A stretch of 55,678 bases of DNA, taken from contig JAQGIP010000100.1 in assembly GCA_028291055.1 (NCBI GenBank), positions 1 to 55,678 of the forward strand. Direction: 5' to 3'. The notes below the pieces were generated by a model. The model did no database searches and was not told the origin of the DNA. It saw nothing but the letters and a program-made list of their open reading frames with translations. Origin of the DNA: Caulobacter sp. Its GTDB lineage: Bacteria > Pseudomonadota > Alphaproteobacteria > Caulobacterales > Caulobacteraceae. The position numbers and the translations under genes are program-made. Positions 17,648 through 25,601 of the stretch are shown here, piece by piece; position 1 is the stretch's first letter; each line of letters starts with the position of its first letter.

Positions 17648-18111
17648 CGAAGCGCAAAGTCGCCTTCGATAGCGGCCAGCTCGGCTTCAGTTTTGAGCCC
17701 GGCGAGACCCACTCAGCCGCGGGCTCCCTCGCCAACATCGACCGCCTGACGGCCTCGGCCGTGGCGACGATCCTGAAGGACGATCCCCGCACCCGCTACG
17801 AGGTGGCCGGTGGCGTGTCCGCCCTGCTGGAAGCCGAGGTCTCCAAGCTGATGCTGGACGCCTACTCATCTGAGGCCCGCGAGAACCACAACATCGGCTT
17901 CGGGCGCATGCTCGTGCTGATCGCCGAGACCCAGCGCTACGACGTCCTGCGCAAGCTGCTTCGCCAGATCGGCTGCGATCTGGTCGTCGGCGAGGAAGTG
18001 CTGACGGTCGAGCTGGGGCACATCCAGTCGCAGATGGAAGCCCTGCAGGCGCGAGCGCGCGTCCTGAAAAAGGTAGCGCCACCGATCTCCCGACGAGGCC
18101 GGTCGAAATGA
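17644..18111 (+). CDS. Early protein of unknown function preceding the transposase
   Basis: 155 residues, soluble. The first part is polar (FDSGQLGFSFEPGETHSAAG). A helical region follows (ALLEAEVSKLMLDAYSSEAR), then QIGCDLVVGEEVLTVELGHIQSQMEALQARARVLKKV, which is coiled-coil-like. It overlaps the ParB-like gene and the transposase gene by four bases on each side (ATGA), so translation is coupled. No known domain is recognised. Confidence 0.65.
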   Translation: MTKRKVAFDSGQLGFSFEPGETHSAAGSLANIDRLTASAVATILKDDPRTRYEVAGGVSALLEAEVSKLMLDAYSSEARENHNIGFGRMLVLIAETQRYDVLRKLLRQIGCDLVVGEEVLTVELGHIQSQMEALQARARVLKKVAPPISRRGRSK

Positions 18112-20090
18112 TCGCGGTCGGGGGAAGCAAGTCTTGGTTCAACGCGCACGAGCTGGCGGAGCTGAAGCTTCCCGGCCTGCCCGGCGCGAAGCGCAAGGTG
18201 AACGAATTGGCCGCGGCGAACCGCTGGGCGCTGAAGGCGGGCAAGGCGGGCGAACCGCTGGCCCGCCCGCGTGCCGGTCGCGGCGGGGGGCTAGAGTATC
18301 ACTTCAGTGTCCTGCCCGCCGCGGCGGTGCTTGATCTGGCGAAGCGCGGGCTAGTCGCCGCCCCAGCGCCCGAGCCAGTTCCGGTCTTGGCGGCTCCCGC
18401 CAAGGTCGTCACCTGCAGAGACCAGCTTTGGGCCTGGTTCGAGCGGCAGCCCGCCAAGGTCAAGGCTGAGGCGGCGCGCCGCCTGCAGGTGATCCAGGAT
18501 GTGGAGGCCTTCGAGCGCGCCGCGACCAGGACCGCCGCCATCGCTCAGGCCGCATGCCAGGCGAATGTCAGCATGGGCACCGTCTGGAACTGGATCGGTC
18601 TGATCGAAGGAGTCGGCGGGCCGGATCGGCTGCCCAACCTCGCCCCCCGCCGTGTTGGCGGCGGCGCGGAGAAGGAGCCGGACCCGGAACTCTTCCGCTA
18701 CTTCAAGAGCCTTTATCTTAAGCCCGAGGCCCGGAGCTGGGCGTTCTGCTACCGACTGACCGCCGAGATTGCCACGGCGCGCGGCCTCGTCCTGCCACAC
18801 CTCAAGACGCTGCAGCGGAAGCTGGAACGCGAGGTCGATCCTCGCCTAGTGATCGCCAGCCGATCCGGCGCGGACGCCTTGCGCGAGACCATTCCGCCGC
18901 AGCGCCGCTCGGTCGCCGACCTTCACGCCCTCGAACTGGTCAACATCGACGGCCACCGCTGGGACGTGTTCGTACGCTGGCCGGACGGTCACATCGCCCG
19001 CCCGATGATGGTGGCGATCCAGGACGTCTACAGCCGCAAGTTCCTGGCGTGGCGGATCAGCGAGACGGAGTCGGCAGTCCTGACCCGGCTGGCCTTCGCC
19101 GACCTCTTCCGAGACTTCGGCATCCCCGATGGCTGCTTGCTCGACAACGGCCGCGCCTTCGCCAGCAAGTGGATCACGGGCGGCACTGCCAACCGCTTCC
19201 GCTTCACGGTGAGGCCGGAAGAGCCGCTCGGCCTGCTGACCCAGTTGGACATCAAAATCCACTGGGCGTTGCCCTTCCGGGGCTCCTCCAAACCGATCGA
19301 GCGCGGGTTCGGCGACTTCTGTCAGAACCTCGCCAAGCACCCGGCTTTCGCCGGCGCCTACACGGGCAATCACCCGGGCGCGAAGCCAGAGAACTACGGC
19401 TCGAAGGCGATCGACCTGGACCTGTTCACCAAGGTCGTTAGCCGCGGCATCGCCGAGCACAACGCCCGCGAAGGCCGCCGAACCGAGATGGCGCAGGGGC
19501 GCAGCTTCGACACCACCTTTGCCGAGTCATACGCCAGCGCGCCGATCCGGAGGGCGACGCCCGAGCAACAGCGGATGGCCCTGCTCGCACCCGCCCGCCT
19601 GTTCGCGGACCGCAAGAGTGGAGCACTGACCTTCGCCGGCAATCGCTACTACCACGAGGCCCTGTTCGACCTGGCCGGGCATCGGGTGGACGTGAAGTTC
19701 GACCCCGACAACCTGCACCAGGGTCTGCACGTCTATCGCCCCGACGGCAGCTACCTGGCCGAGGCGCTTTGCGACATGCCGGTCGGCTTCCTGAGCGTCG
19801 ATGCCGCCAAGGTGCGGGCCAAACGTGAAGCCGAGTTGCGCGCTAACAACCGCCGCCAGGAAGAGCTGGAGAACCTGCTCTCGTGTGCCGACATCGCGGC
19901 GCTTCTGCCCGACGACGAACCTGAAGACGAGACCATCCAGCCGACCGTGATGCGCCCCGTGCGACTGCGCGGCCGTGGCGCTGCAGCGGCCCACGCGACG
20001 GCCCCGAGGGCGTCGATCCTAGACCGTCTGAATATCGAGGATTTGGCCAGCGCCAGGGGGGCGAGAGCCCCGCTGCGCCTGGTCGAGTGA
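18108..20090 (+). CDS. MuA-type DDE transposase
   Basis: 660-residue DDE recombinase that cuts and joins phage ends during integration and replicative transposition. The N-terminal Mu-type DNA-binding domain reads WFNAHELAELKLPGLPGAKRK. The catalytic core has D281 (NIDGHRWDVF), D346 (LLDNGRAFAS) and E398 (KPIERGFGDF), matching the D269/D336/E392 order of MuA. The second core domain (GNRYYHEALFDLAGHRV) and a C-terminal basic region that would contact MuB complete the architecture. Length is as in MuA (663). The intact triad means it is predicted active. Confidence 0.97.
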   Translation: MIAVGGSKSWFNAHELAELKLPGLPGAKRKVNELAAANRWALKAGKAGEPLARPRAGRGGGLEYHFSVLPAAAVLDLAKRGLVAAPAPEPVPVLAAPAKVVTCRDQLWAWFERQPAKVKAEAARRLQVIQDVEAFERAATRTAAIAQAACQANVSMGTVWNWIGLIEGVGGPDRLPNLAPRRVGGGAEKEPDPELFRYFKSLYLKPEARSWAFCYRLTAEIATARGLVLPHLKTLQRKLEREVDPRLVIASRSGADALRETIPPQRRSVADLHALELVNIDGHRWDVFVRWPDGHIARPMMVAIQDVYSRKFLAWRISETESAVLTRLAFADLFRDFGIPDGCLLDNGRAFASKWITGGTANRFRFTVRPEEPLGLLTQLDIKIHWALPFRGSSKPIERGFGDFCQNLAKHPAFAGAYTGNHPGAKPENYGSKAIDLDLFTKVVSRGIAEHNAREGRRTEMAQGRSFDTTFAESYASAPIRRATPEQQRMALLAPARLFADRKSGALTFAGNRYYHEALFDLAGHRVDVKFDPDNLHQGLHVYRPDGSYLAEALCDMPVGFLSVDAAKVRAKREAELRANNRRQEELENLLSCADIAALLPDDEPEDETIQPTVMRPVRLRGRGAAAAHATAPRASILDRLNIEDLASARGARAPLRLVE

Positions 20091-20092
20091 GT

Positions 20093-20127
20093 GGGCGGCG
20101 AGGCGCTGGAACGCCCCGCCGCCCTTT
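20093..20127 (+). terminator. Strong stem-loop with U-run between transposase and MuB genes
   Basis: GGGCGGCG-A-GGCG (20093-20105) pairs with CGCC-C-CGCCGCCC (20112-20124) around a 6-base loop, followed by UUU. It could act as a partial terminator setting the MuA:MuB ratio, since the operon clearly continues beyond it. Confidence 0.5.
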
Positions 20128-20171
20128 AGTCCGGCCCCTCAAAAGGCCAGTGCAACAGGAGCCTGAGTAGC

Positions 20172-21131
20172 ATGAACGCGAACCTTGGAAAGACAGAGTT
20201 CACCCCCAGCGAGATCGACGATCTTCGCGGCCGGTTGAAAGCCCTTAAGGCCGCCCAGGAAGCGTCCTGGACGAACGTGGCCGGATGGGTCGGCGTGCCC
20301 AGCGGAACCATCTCGGCCTGGACCGAGGGGACCTATAACGGCGGCAAGTACTACGACAACCAGACTGTGCCGGCGGCGGTCTACCGCTTCTTCCTCGCCA
20401 GCGAGGAGAAGGCCGCATTGCAGGCGGTGATGCCCGCCGATCCCGACTTCCAGATGACGACTTCGGCCGACCGGATGCTGAAGGTCATGGCCGTCGCCCA
20501 GCTGGGCGATATGGGCCTGATCTCCACCCCGCCGGGCTGCGGCAAGAGCGCCGCCATCAAGCAGTATCAGGCCACCCGGCCCCTGGTCTTCGTGGCGACC
20601 ATGAAGCCCTCGACCCGGGGCGTGAACACCATGCTCCTGTCGATCCTCGCGGCCATGAACGACCGCGTGACCAAGGGCACCCCGCAGGCCCTGTCCGAGC
20701 GCGTTATCGAGCGCGTGCGTCAGGTGAACGGCGCCCTGTTGGTGGTCGACGAAGCGCAGCACCTGTCGCCTCAGGCCCTCGACGAACTGCGGGCGATCCA
20801 CGACTGCACCGAGGTCGGCGTGCTGCTGTCCGGGGACGAGAACTTGCTCGTGGCCCTGCGCAAGTATCCGCAGCTCTTCTCGCGCCTCGGTGTCCGGCAC
20901 ACCCAAAACAAGCCGTTGCTGGAAGACGTCTCTGCCGTCGCCGCCGGTTGGGGCATCGCCAAGGGCGCGGAGCTGGCCTTCCTGCAGGAGATCGGCCGCA
21001 AGAGCGGCGGGCTGCGGGCCGTGGCCAAGACCATCAAACTGGCGAAGCGGGCGGCTCAGGCCGACGGCACGCCGGTGTCGGTCGGTGACCTGCGCGACGC
21101 CTACGGCCAGCGCTACGGCGAAGCCGCGTGA
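20172..21131 (+). CDS. MuB-like AAA+ ATPase, target-DNA activator
   Basis: 319-residue ATPase that binds target DNA and delivers it to the transpososome in Mu. The N-terminus contains a helix-turn-helix (WTNVAGWVGVPSGTISAWTEG), as in MuB. Walker A is PPGCGKS and Walker B is LLVVDEAQH, followed by LSGDENL as sensor I. The C-terminal helical domain (SGGLRAVAKTIKLAKRAA) resembles the MuB DNA-binding end. It has a Shine-Dalgarno (CAGGAG) about 13 bases before the ATG. A stem-loop separates it from the transposase gene. Confidence 0.93.
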   Translation: MNANLGKTEFTPSEIDDLRGRLKALKAAQEASWTNVAGWVGVPSGTISAWTEGTYNGGKYYDNQTVPAAVYRFFLASEEKAALQAVMPADPDFQMTTSADRMLKVMAVAQLGDMGLISTPPGCGKSAAIKQYQATRPLVFVATMKPSTRGVNTMLLSILAAMNDRVTKGTPQALSERVIERVRQVNGALLVVDEAQHLSPQALDELRAIHDCTEVGVLLSGDENLLVALRKYPQLFSRLGVRHTQNKPLLEDVSAVAAGWGIAKGAELAFLQEIGRKSGGLRAVAKTIKLAKRAAQADGTPVSVGDLRDAYGQRYGEAA

Positions 21132-21142
21132 GGGCCGCCGTC

Positions 21143-21430
21143 ATGAGCCTTCACATCGTCGACGATATGCGCCGCGAGCTGCGCGCCCTTCGTGTCCATG
21201 CCGACGCCGGCACCCTCACGCCCCTGCGCTTCAAGCACTTCACCGAGGCGCTCGGGCACCAGATCGACACCGCCGAGGCCTATCTCGACGCCGCCGAGCT
21301 GGCGGGCGTGATCCCCGGCACCCCGCAGCTGCGCCTGACCAACGAGGGGATGGCCGCCGTCATGGGGCTCACCACCTGCAACGTGCGGTTCAAGCGCGGC
21401 CTGGGGGTCATCGACGGGGGCAAGGCGTGA
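21143..21430 (+). CDS. Small early protein, unknown
   Basis: 95 residues from the ATG at 21143; an in-frame GTG at 21128 overlaps the MuB stop and is an alternative. It is mostly helical (DDMRRELRALRVHADAGTLTPLRFKHFTEALG). The C-terminal part LTNEGMAAVMGLTTCNVRFKRGLGV could be a small winged helix. It is linked to the next gene by a GTGA overlap. No family recognised. Confidence 0.6.
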   Translation: MSLHIVDDMRRELRALRVHADAGTLTPLRFKHFTEALGHQIDTAEAYLDAAELAGVIPGTPQLRLTNEGMAAVMGLTTCNVRFKRGLGVIDGGKA

Positions 21431-21624
21431 GCCCCGTCACGGCCCTGCGGCGCTGGTGGCGGTTCGTCCGCCTCGTCCACGGCCGTCCGCAGCCTCGCAC
21501 GCTGCAGCACAACCCAGAGCAGGACCGCATGCGGCAGGCGATCGCCGCCCGCCGGGCCGCCCTTTCCCAACAAACCCCGGCCCAGCGCGTGCTGGCCGGC
21601 CCCCACTACGGAGACATCCATTGA
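21427..21624 (+). CDS. Small basic early protein, unknown
   Basis: 65 residues, GTG start overlapping the previous stop by four bases. Very rich in Arg, Gln and His (RRWWRFVRLVHGRPQPRTLQHN), likely nucleic-acid binding or membrane-surface binding. Its TGA overlaps the TTG start of the Gam gene. No family recognised. Confidence 0.5.
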   Translation: MSPVTALRRWWRFVRLVHGRPQPRTLQHNPEQDRMRQAIAARRAALSQQTPAQRVLAGPHYGDIH

Positions 21625-22145
21625 GCAAGACCACGAAGGCCAAGTCCAAGGCCGCTCCCGCCGCTCAGTCGCGCGAGGAGGTGGACTACCTGATCGGCTT
21701 CATCGGCAACGCGTCGCGAAAGCTGACCCGCCTTGAGGCGGACCTCGGCGATGAAGTGGCCGCCGCCAAGGAACGGGCCGAAAGCCTGGCCCTGCCGCTG
21801 AAGGCGGAGATCCTCGACGCTCAGGCCCGCGTCCAAGGCTGGTGCGAAGCTAACCGGGCGGAGATCACCAGCAACGGACGCACCAAGACGGCGGGCTTCA
21901 CTTCCGGCGAGGTGAAGTGGCGGCTGCGCCCCATGAGCGTGAAGGTGCGCTCGGTCGATGCCGTCATCGCTCTGCTGAAGGACCGCTTCCAAGGCCGCTT
22001 CCTCCGCACCAAGGTCGAGGTCGATAAGGAGGCCCTGCTCGCCGACGTCGAGACCGCCCGTACGATCCCGGGCGTGATGGTCGGCTCGGAAGGCGAGGAC
22101 TTCGTCATCGAGCCCTTCGAGGCCGAACTGACGGCAGTCGCCTGA
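21621..22145 (+). CDS. gam: Gam-like host-nuclease inhibitor
   Basis: 174 residues from a TTG start with GGAG about 7 bases upstream. In Mu, Gam binds DNA ends as a Ku-like dimer and blocks RecBCD-type exonucleases. Seen here: DYLIGFIGNASRKLTRLEADLGDEVAAAKERA (long N-terminal helix), GWCEANRAEIT, and TAGFTSGEVKWRLRPMSVKVRS, the strand set typical of the Mu Gam family. The C-terminus is acidic, FVIEPFEAEL. Length equals Mu Gam (174). The next gene overlaps by one base. Confidence 0.88.
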   Translation: MSKTTKAKSKAAPAAQSREEVDYLIGFIGNASRKLTRLEADLGDEVAAAKERAESLALPLKAEILDAQARVQGWCEANRAEITSNGRTKTAGFTSGEVKWRLRPMSVKVRSVDAVIALLKDRFQGRFLRTKVEVDKEALLADVETARTIPGVMVGSEGEDFVIEPFEAELTAVA

Positions 22146-22342
22146 TGGAAGGCCCGCTGATCTTCCTGGGCGTCTGGCTCTGGGCCGTTGGCCTGGTTGT
22201 CTACCGCCTCTTCACCGGCCCGCACCCCGCCAACTGGCTGGGCGCGTTGGCTTGGCCAGTGGTCGCCTCGGCCCGCGGCTACCACGACCTTTGGAAGCTG
22301 ATCCTGGGCGAGGCGCCGCCCCGGCCTCGGAGGGCGCGCTGA
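22145..22342 (+). CDS. Small membrane protein, unknown
   Basis: 65 residues with one clear N-terminal transmembrane segment (LIFLGVWLWAVGLVVYRLF) and a basic C-terminus (PPRPRRAR). A second moderately hydrophobic stretch (WLGALAWPVVASA) may lie on the membrane. It overlaps Gam and the following gene by one base each, so it is translationally coupled. Early-operon membrane proteins may affect the host envelope or exclusion; no function is assigned. Confidence 0.6.
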   Translation: MEGPLIFLGVWLWAVGLVVYRLFTGPHPANWLGALAWPVVASARGYHDLWKLILGEAPPRPRRAR

Positions 22343-22917
22343 TGGTCGCCGTCACCAAGCCCCTCCCGTCGGCCCTGACCGATGAACTTATCGACATCGC
22401 CATCACGGCTGCCGCCGCCGTTTATGGCGACGATGTCCGCTTGGCGCGGTCGTCGTCGAATTCGGCTCAGCGCCGGTGCCTGGCCCCGGCCGCGCTGGCA
22501 TTGGCCCGGGTGCTCGGCGCGCCGATCATCAGGACCGCGCCCCTGGTCGGCCTTCACCCCACGAGCCCGGGCCTCTACCGCCGCAACTGGACCGCACTGC
22601 ATGAGAGTGCGCGAGAGGCAGCGGAGGAGGCCTGTCGCGCCTTCCTGGGGCCGGTGACGGACAAGGCGGCCGAACGCACGCCCGCCGAGAAACGGAAGGC
22701 CGGCGTCTGGCCGACCGTGACCGCCGAGGATCGCGCGCTGATCGACCGCGCCGTCCAGGCCGGCCGGATCACCGTGGTGCCGAGCGGCCAGGCGGCGGGC
22801 CTGACGCGGCTGGAGGATCGTCTCTGGGCCGCGCCGCCGGCACTGCCGCCGCATCTGGCCCGTGCCCGATGGAACGGCCAGCTGCAGTCGCGCCTCGCCC
22901 AGCGGAGGGCCTCATGA
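22342..22917 (+). CDS. Early protein of unknown function, HTH-like centre
   Basis: 191 residues. The N-terminal half (ALTDELIDIAITAAAAVYGDDVRLARSSSN) leads into QRRCLAPAALALARVLG, which looks like a sequence-recognition helix pair. A longer linker (TDKAAERTPAEKRKAG) and a C-terminal segment with LTRLEDRLWAAPP follow. It overlaps both neighbours, by one and four bases. The recognition-helix idea is weak, and no family is recognised. Confidence 0.6.
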   Translation: MVAVTKPLPSALTDELIDIAITAAAAVYGDDVRLARSSSNSAQRRCLAPAALALARVLGAPIIRTAPLVGLHPTSPGLYRRNWTALHESAREAAEEACRAFLGPVTDKAAERTPAEKRKAGVWPTVTAEDRALIDRAVQAGRITVVPSGQAAGLTRLEDRLWAAPPALPPHLARARWNGQLQSRLAQRRAS

Positions 22918-23165
22918 ACGCGCTTCTGAAGGACGCTGACGAACTGGCGGGTGCCATCTCACGGGCGGTCGCCGTGTTGACGCCGGCAGCGACCCAGCAC
23001 CTGCGCCGCGCGGACCGTGCGGGGGAGTTTTGGTGCCCCGCTCAGGCGGTGTTCGATGAACTGACAGAGGCCCACTTGGTCACGTCGATCAGCGGCACGC
23101 GCTGGGTTGCGCTCACCGCCCAGGGCGAGGCCGCCCGCACCGCTATCGTCGGACTGGAGGCCTGA
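22914..23165 (+). CDS. Small winged-helix-like early protein
   Basis: 83 residues. ELAGAISRAVAVLTPAATQHLRRADRAGEFWCPAQAVFDELTEAHLVTSISGTRWVALTAQGEAART has the pattern of a winged helix: helices, then a recognition helix (AVFDELTEAHLV), then the GTRWVALT wing. Start ATG overlaps the previous stop (ATGA). Its regulatory target is unknown. Confidence 0.55.
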   Translation: MNALLKDADELAGAISRAVAVLTPAATQHLRRADRAGEFWCPAQAVFDELTEAHLVTSISGTRWVALTAQGEAARTAIVGLEA

Positions 23166-23452
23166 TGTCCGCCCGCAAACGCACCCGCCGCTACAAGGCC
23201 TATTGGGTCGAGTGGACGCCCAGCATCGCCAGCCTGTTCGATCTGCCGCCGGGCAGCTGGACGCCGCCGACCCAGGCCAGGGTCCACCGGGGCCAACAGC
23301 ACCTGACGGTCGTCGCGCGCTACAGCACCCCGGACGGCCGGGGCGCCAAGGCGACCGCCCGCATCCAGCTGACTGCGGGCGGCGGCGGCATCCAGACCGA
23401 GGAGTCGTGGGATATGCGCTTCGCCCTGCAGCTGGGGGGAGCGGAAGCGTGA
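23165..23452 (+). CDS. Small early protein, unknown
   Basis: 95 residues, basic N-terminus (SARKRTRRYKAYWVEW) and a beta-rich body (LTVVARYSTPDGRGAKATARIQLTAGG). One-base overlap with the previous gene and four-base overlap with the next. It might bind nucleic acid. No family recognised. Confidence 0.5.
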   Translation: MSARKRTRRYKAYWVEWTPSIASLFDLPPGSWTPPTQARVHRGQQHLTVVARYSTPDGRGAKATARIQLTAGGGGIQTEESWDMRFALQLGGAEA

Positions 23453-23733
23453 CCCCCGACCGCACCGCCCCCGAAGTCGCCCGGATGTCGGAGACGGCCA
23501 ACGAGCTGGTCAAGCTGCTCCACAACGCGTGGGGCGCCATCGACCATCGCGGCGGGCCGATGCTCCCCGCCGATTTCATTGAGGCCACCAGCATGGCGCT
23601 GGCTGGCCTCACCGCTGGCCACCTGAACCCGGCCGGCAACGTCACCCAACAGATTGCCGCCAGCGTCGAAATCTTTGCCCGCGCCCTGCGGGTGGAAGTC
23701 TCGGCCGCGCGCGGCAGAGGAGCCCTTCCATGA
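23449..23733 (+). CDS. Small early protein, unknown
   Basis: 94 residues from a GTG. Helical, with MSETANELVKLLHNAWGAIDH and FIEATSMALAGLTAG. It overlaps both neighbours by four bases and belongs to the coupled early block. No signal peptide or known motif. Confidence 0.5.
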   Translation: MTPDRTAPEVARMSETANELVKLLHNAWGAIDHRGGPMLPADFIEATSMALAGLTAGHLNPAGNVTQQIAASVEIFARALRVEVSAARGRGALP

Positions 23734-23990
23734 TGAAGCCTACCTTGACCGACGCGCAATTCGGACAGCTGCAGCTGCTCGCACGGCTCGGCGCGGTCAG
23801 CCCTGAGACCGCGGTGGATCGCCACGCCCCCCGAACCGACGGGCTCAACATGGTCATGCTCGGCGTCGCCCTCTTCAGCCGCAAGCTGGTCGAGCGGGTG
23901 GAGAAGAAGGCGCAGTACGGCGATCCGAAGCGGCGGCTCTACTACATGACCGCAGCTGGCGCCCTGCTGCTCCGCCGGGGACAGGCGTGA
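23730..23990 (+). CDS. Small winged-helix-like early protein
   Basis: 86 residues. LTDAQFGQLQLLARLGAVSPETAVDRHAP with GLNMVMLGVALFSRKLVERVEKKAQYGDPKRRLYYMTAAGALLL resembles an MarR/ArsR-like winged helix, where the PKRRLYYMT strand pair forms the wing. Probably DNA-binding; target unknown. Coupled to its neighbours by overlap. Confidence 0.55.
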   Translation: MMKPTLTDAQFGQLQLLARLGAVSPETAVDRHAPRTDGLNMVMLGVALFSRKLVERVEKKAQYGDPKRRLYYMTAAGALLLRRGQA

Positions 23991-24244
23991 TGGGCATGCA
24001 CCCGCCGATGCGCCGCGTTGAGCAGCTCGCGCCCTACGAAGGTCTGCTGAAGACCATAGTGGGTGGGCCGGACGCGGCGCTGGTCGAGGCCATGAGCCAA
24101 GCGGCTCACGCCGAATGGCGCGGCATCATCGGCTATCCGGAGCGCTGGCAAGCCTGCGACATCAATGATCGCGACGCCATCCGCATCGGCATGTTCCGGG
24201 CGCTTGAGGCCGCACGGTCGTTCGCGGCGCGGAGGGCGAAATGA
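23990..24244 (+). CDS. Small early protein, unknown
   Basis: 84 residues (ATG 23990; in-frame GTG three bases upstream). Begins MGMHPPMRRVEQLAPYEGLLKTIVGG and continues with helices (MSQAAHAEWRGIIG, AIRIGMFRALEAARSFAARR). Overlaps gemA by four bases. No family recognised. Confidence 0.5.
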   Translation: MGMHPPMRRVEQLAPYEGLLKTIVGGPDAALVEAMSQAAHAEWRGIIGYPERWQACDINDRDAIRIGMFRALEAARSFAARRAK

Positions 24245-24867
24245 GCGCCGCCGCCAAGTTCGATCCCGGCGACCAAGCGCGCCGCCAAGCCCTCGCAAAG
24301 GTCCATATCGCTAAGAAGGACCTGGGCCTCGACGACGATACCTACCGGGCGATGCTGACCCGGATCACGGGCCACGCCAGCGCCAGCGAATGCACGGCTG
24401 GCCAGCTGGGCAAGGTACTCGACGAAATGAAGGCCAAGGGCTGGAACGCCGCGAAACCCGGTTCGGGCATCAAGGCGCATGCGGCAAGTCACCCGTCCGC
24501 GAAGAAGGCGCGCGCCATGTGGATTTCGCTCCACCAGCTGGGCGTGGTCAGAGAGGCAGGTGAGAAGGCCCTGGAGGCCTTCGCGCGCCGCCAGTTGCAG
24601 GTCCAGCGTCTGCAATGGGCCGACCAGGGCCTGACCTACAAACTGATCGAGGCGCTGAAGGCGATGGCCGTCCGCGCCGGCTGGGATCAGGACCTGACCG
24701 GCGTCGGGCCCGACAACCAGGTGCGCGTGCTGAAGTACCGCCTCGCCGATGCGCAGGCCAGGAAGCTCGGCGTTCTGATGACGCCGATGGCCAACCTCAC
24801 CGACCGCGAACTGGACGCCGTGATCCGCGCCCGCGCCGAGATGATCTGGACGCGCGAAGGCCAGTGA
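24241..24867 (+). CDS. gemA: GemA-like regulatory protein (Mu gp16 family)
   Basis: 208 residues. QALAKVHIAKKDLGLDDDTYRAMLTRITGHASASECTAGQLGKVLDEMKAKGW is the family signature of Mu gp16/GemA proteins, which adjust host gene expression and DNA topology. The C-terminal helical half (QLQVQRLQWADQGLTYKLIEALKAMAVRAGW) is also typical. The position just upstream of mor matches Mu. Confidence 0.9.
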   Translation: MSAAAKFDPGDQARRQALAKVHIAKKDLGLDDDTYRAMLTRITGHASASECTAGQLGKVLDEMKAKGWNAAKPGSGIKAHAASHPSAKKARAMWISLHQLGVVREAGEKALEAFARRQLQVQRLQWADQGLTYKLIEALKAMAVRAGWDQDLTGVGPDNQVRVLKYRLADAQARKLGVLMTPMANLTDRELDAVIRARAEMIWTREGQ

Positions 24868-24869
24868 TC

Positions 24870-25103
24870 ATGGCGGCCGTCTCCACACCCTCGGGCATCG
24901 ACCTGTTCGCCTGGCCGGCGGTGGCCGAGGCGCGCACCCGCGTGGAGGCGGCCAGAGCGGCCCGTGAGGAGGCTGTGGCCCGTACGCGGTTCATCCCCTA
25001 TGGCGAGAAGGAGGCGCGCCTCAGCGCCCTCCGCGAGGCCTCTCACGAGGCGCTTAAGGCCGAGGCGCACCTCGCGGCCGTGCTGCGCGAGGCCGGCCAG
25101 TGA
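24870..25103 (+). CDS. Small helical protein between gemA and mor
   Basis: 77 residues (ATG 24870, GTG 24864 possible). Almost wholly helical and Ala/Glu/Arg-rich (AEARTRVEAARAAREEAVARTR, RLSALREASHEALKAEAHLAAVLREAG), likely a coiled-coil hairpin. Overlaps the mor start by four bases. No function known. Confidence 0.55.
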   Translation: MAAVSTPSGIDLFAWPAVAEARTRVEAARAAREEAVARTRFIPYGEKEARLSALREASHEALKAEAHLAAVLREAGQ

Positions 25104-25504
25104 CGCGGCGTCCGAAGCCTTCGAGCCTGCCGGTGTTCGATCCCGAGGCTCCGGCCTGGGCGCAGGTCGAGACGGCGATCGGCGCGGAGGCGGCGACCAG
25201 ATTGTCGCTCAGGTTCGGCGGCCGCCGGCTCTACGTCCCCCGCTCAGTCGGGGCCCACCACCCCCTCGCGCAATGCCTGGGCGCGGTGGCCGCAAGCCAG
25301 CTCTGCGAGTTCATGGCCGGCCAATACTTCGAGCCCCCGCTGTTGCAGGGGAAGCGCGCACGGATTGTTGAGCTTGGGGCGGCAAACGTGCAAAGGGCAG
25401 AGATCGCCGAGCGGCTCCATTGCACCGAACGGTTCGTCTACAAGGTGCTGAAAGAGCAGCAGGACGCCGCCGCGAAACGCGAGCAACCGAGCTTCTTCGA
25501 CTGA
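25100..25504 (+). CDS. mor: Mor-type middle/late transcription activator
   Basis: 134 residues. HHPLAQCLGAVAASQLCEFMAGQYFEPP is the Mor/C dimerisation region. The C-terminal helix-turn-helix reads RAEIAERLHCTERFVYKVLKEQ, typical of the family. In Mu, Mor activates the middle promoter. No separate C activator gene is seen in this prophage, so Mor may drive the late operons itself. The candidate binding dyad begins four bases after its stop codon. GTG start, overlapping the previous gene. Confidence 0.93.
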   Translation: MTRRPKPSSLPVFDPEAPAWAQVETAIGAEAATRLSLRFGGRRLYVPRSVGAHHPLAQCLGAVAASQLCEFMAGQYFEPPLLQGKRARIVELGAANVQRAEIAERLHCTERFVYKVLKEQQDAAAKREQPSFFD

Positions 25505-25507
25505 TCA

Positions 25508-25527
25508 CCTGAACCTGTTCAGGTTAG
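25508..25527 (+). promoter_or_regulatory. Probable Mor-binding dyad, lysis/head late promoter
   Basis: CCTGAAC-CT-GTTCAGG is a perfect 7-2-7 inverted repeat followed by TTAG. The same 20 bases occur at 36177-36196 before the protease gene. It lies between mor and the first late gene, 75 bases before the next start codon. Confidence 0.75.
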
Positions 25528-25601
25528 CCGCCGAGGGGCGGTCTACCTAGCCTTGCAACCTGTCGAGGGGGCGTCGGGCCCCGTCAATCGGGGGCTCAGG
25601 C

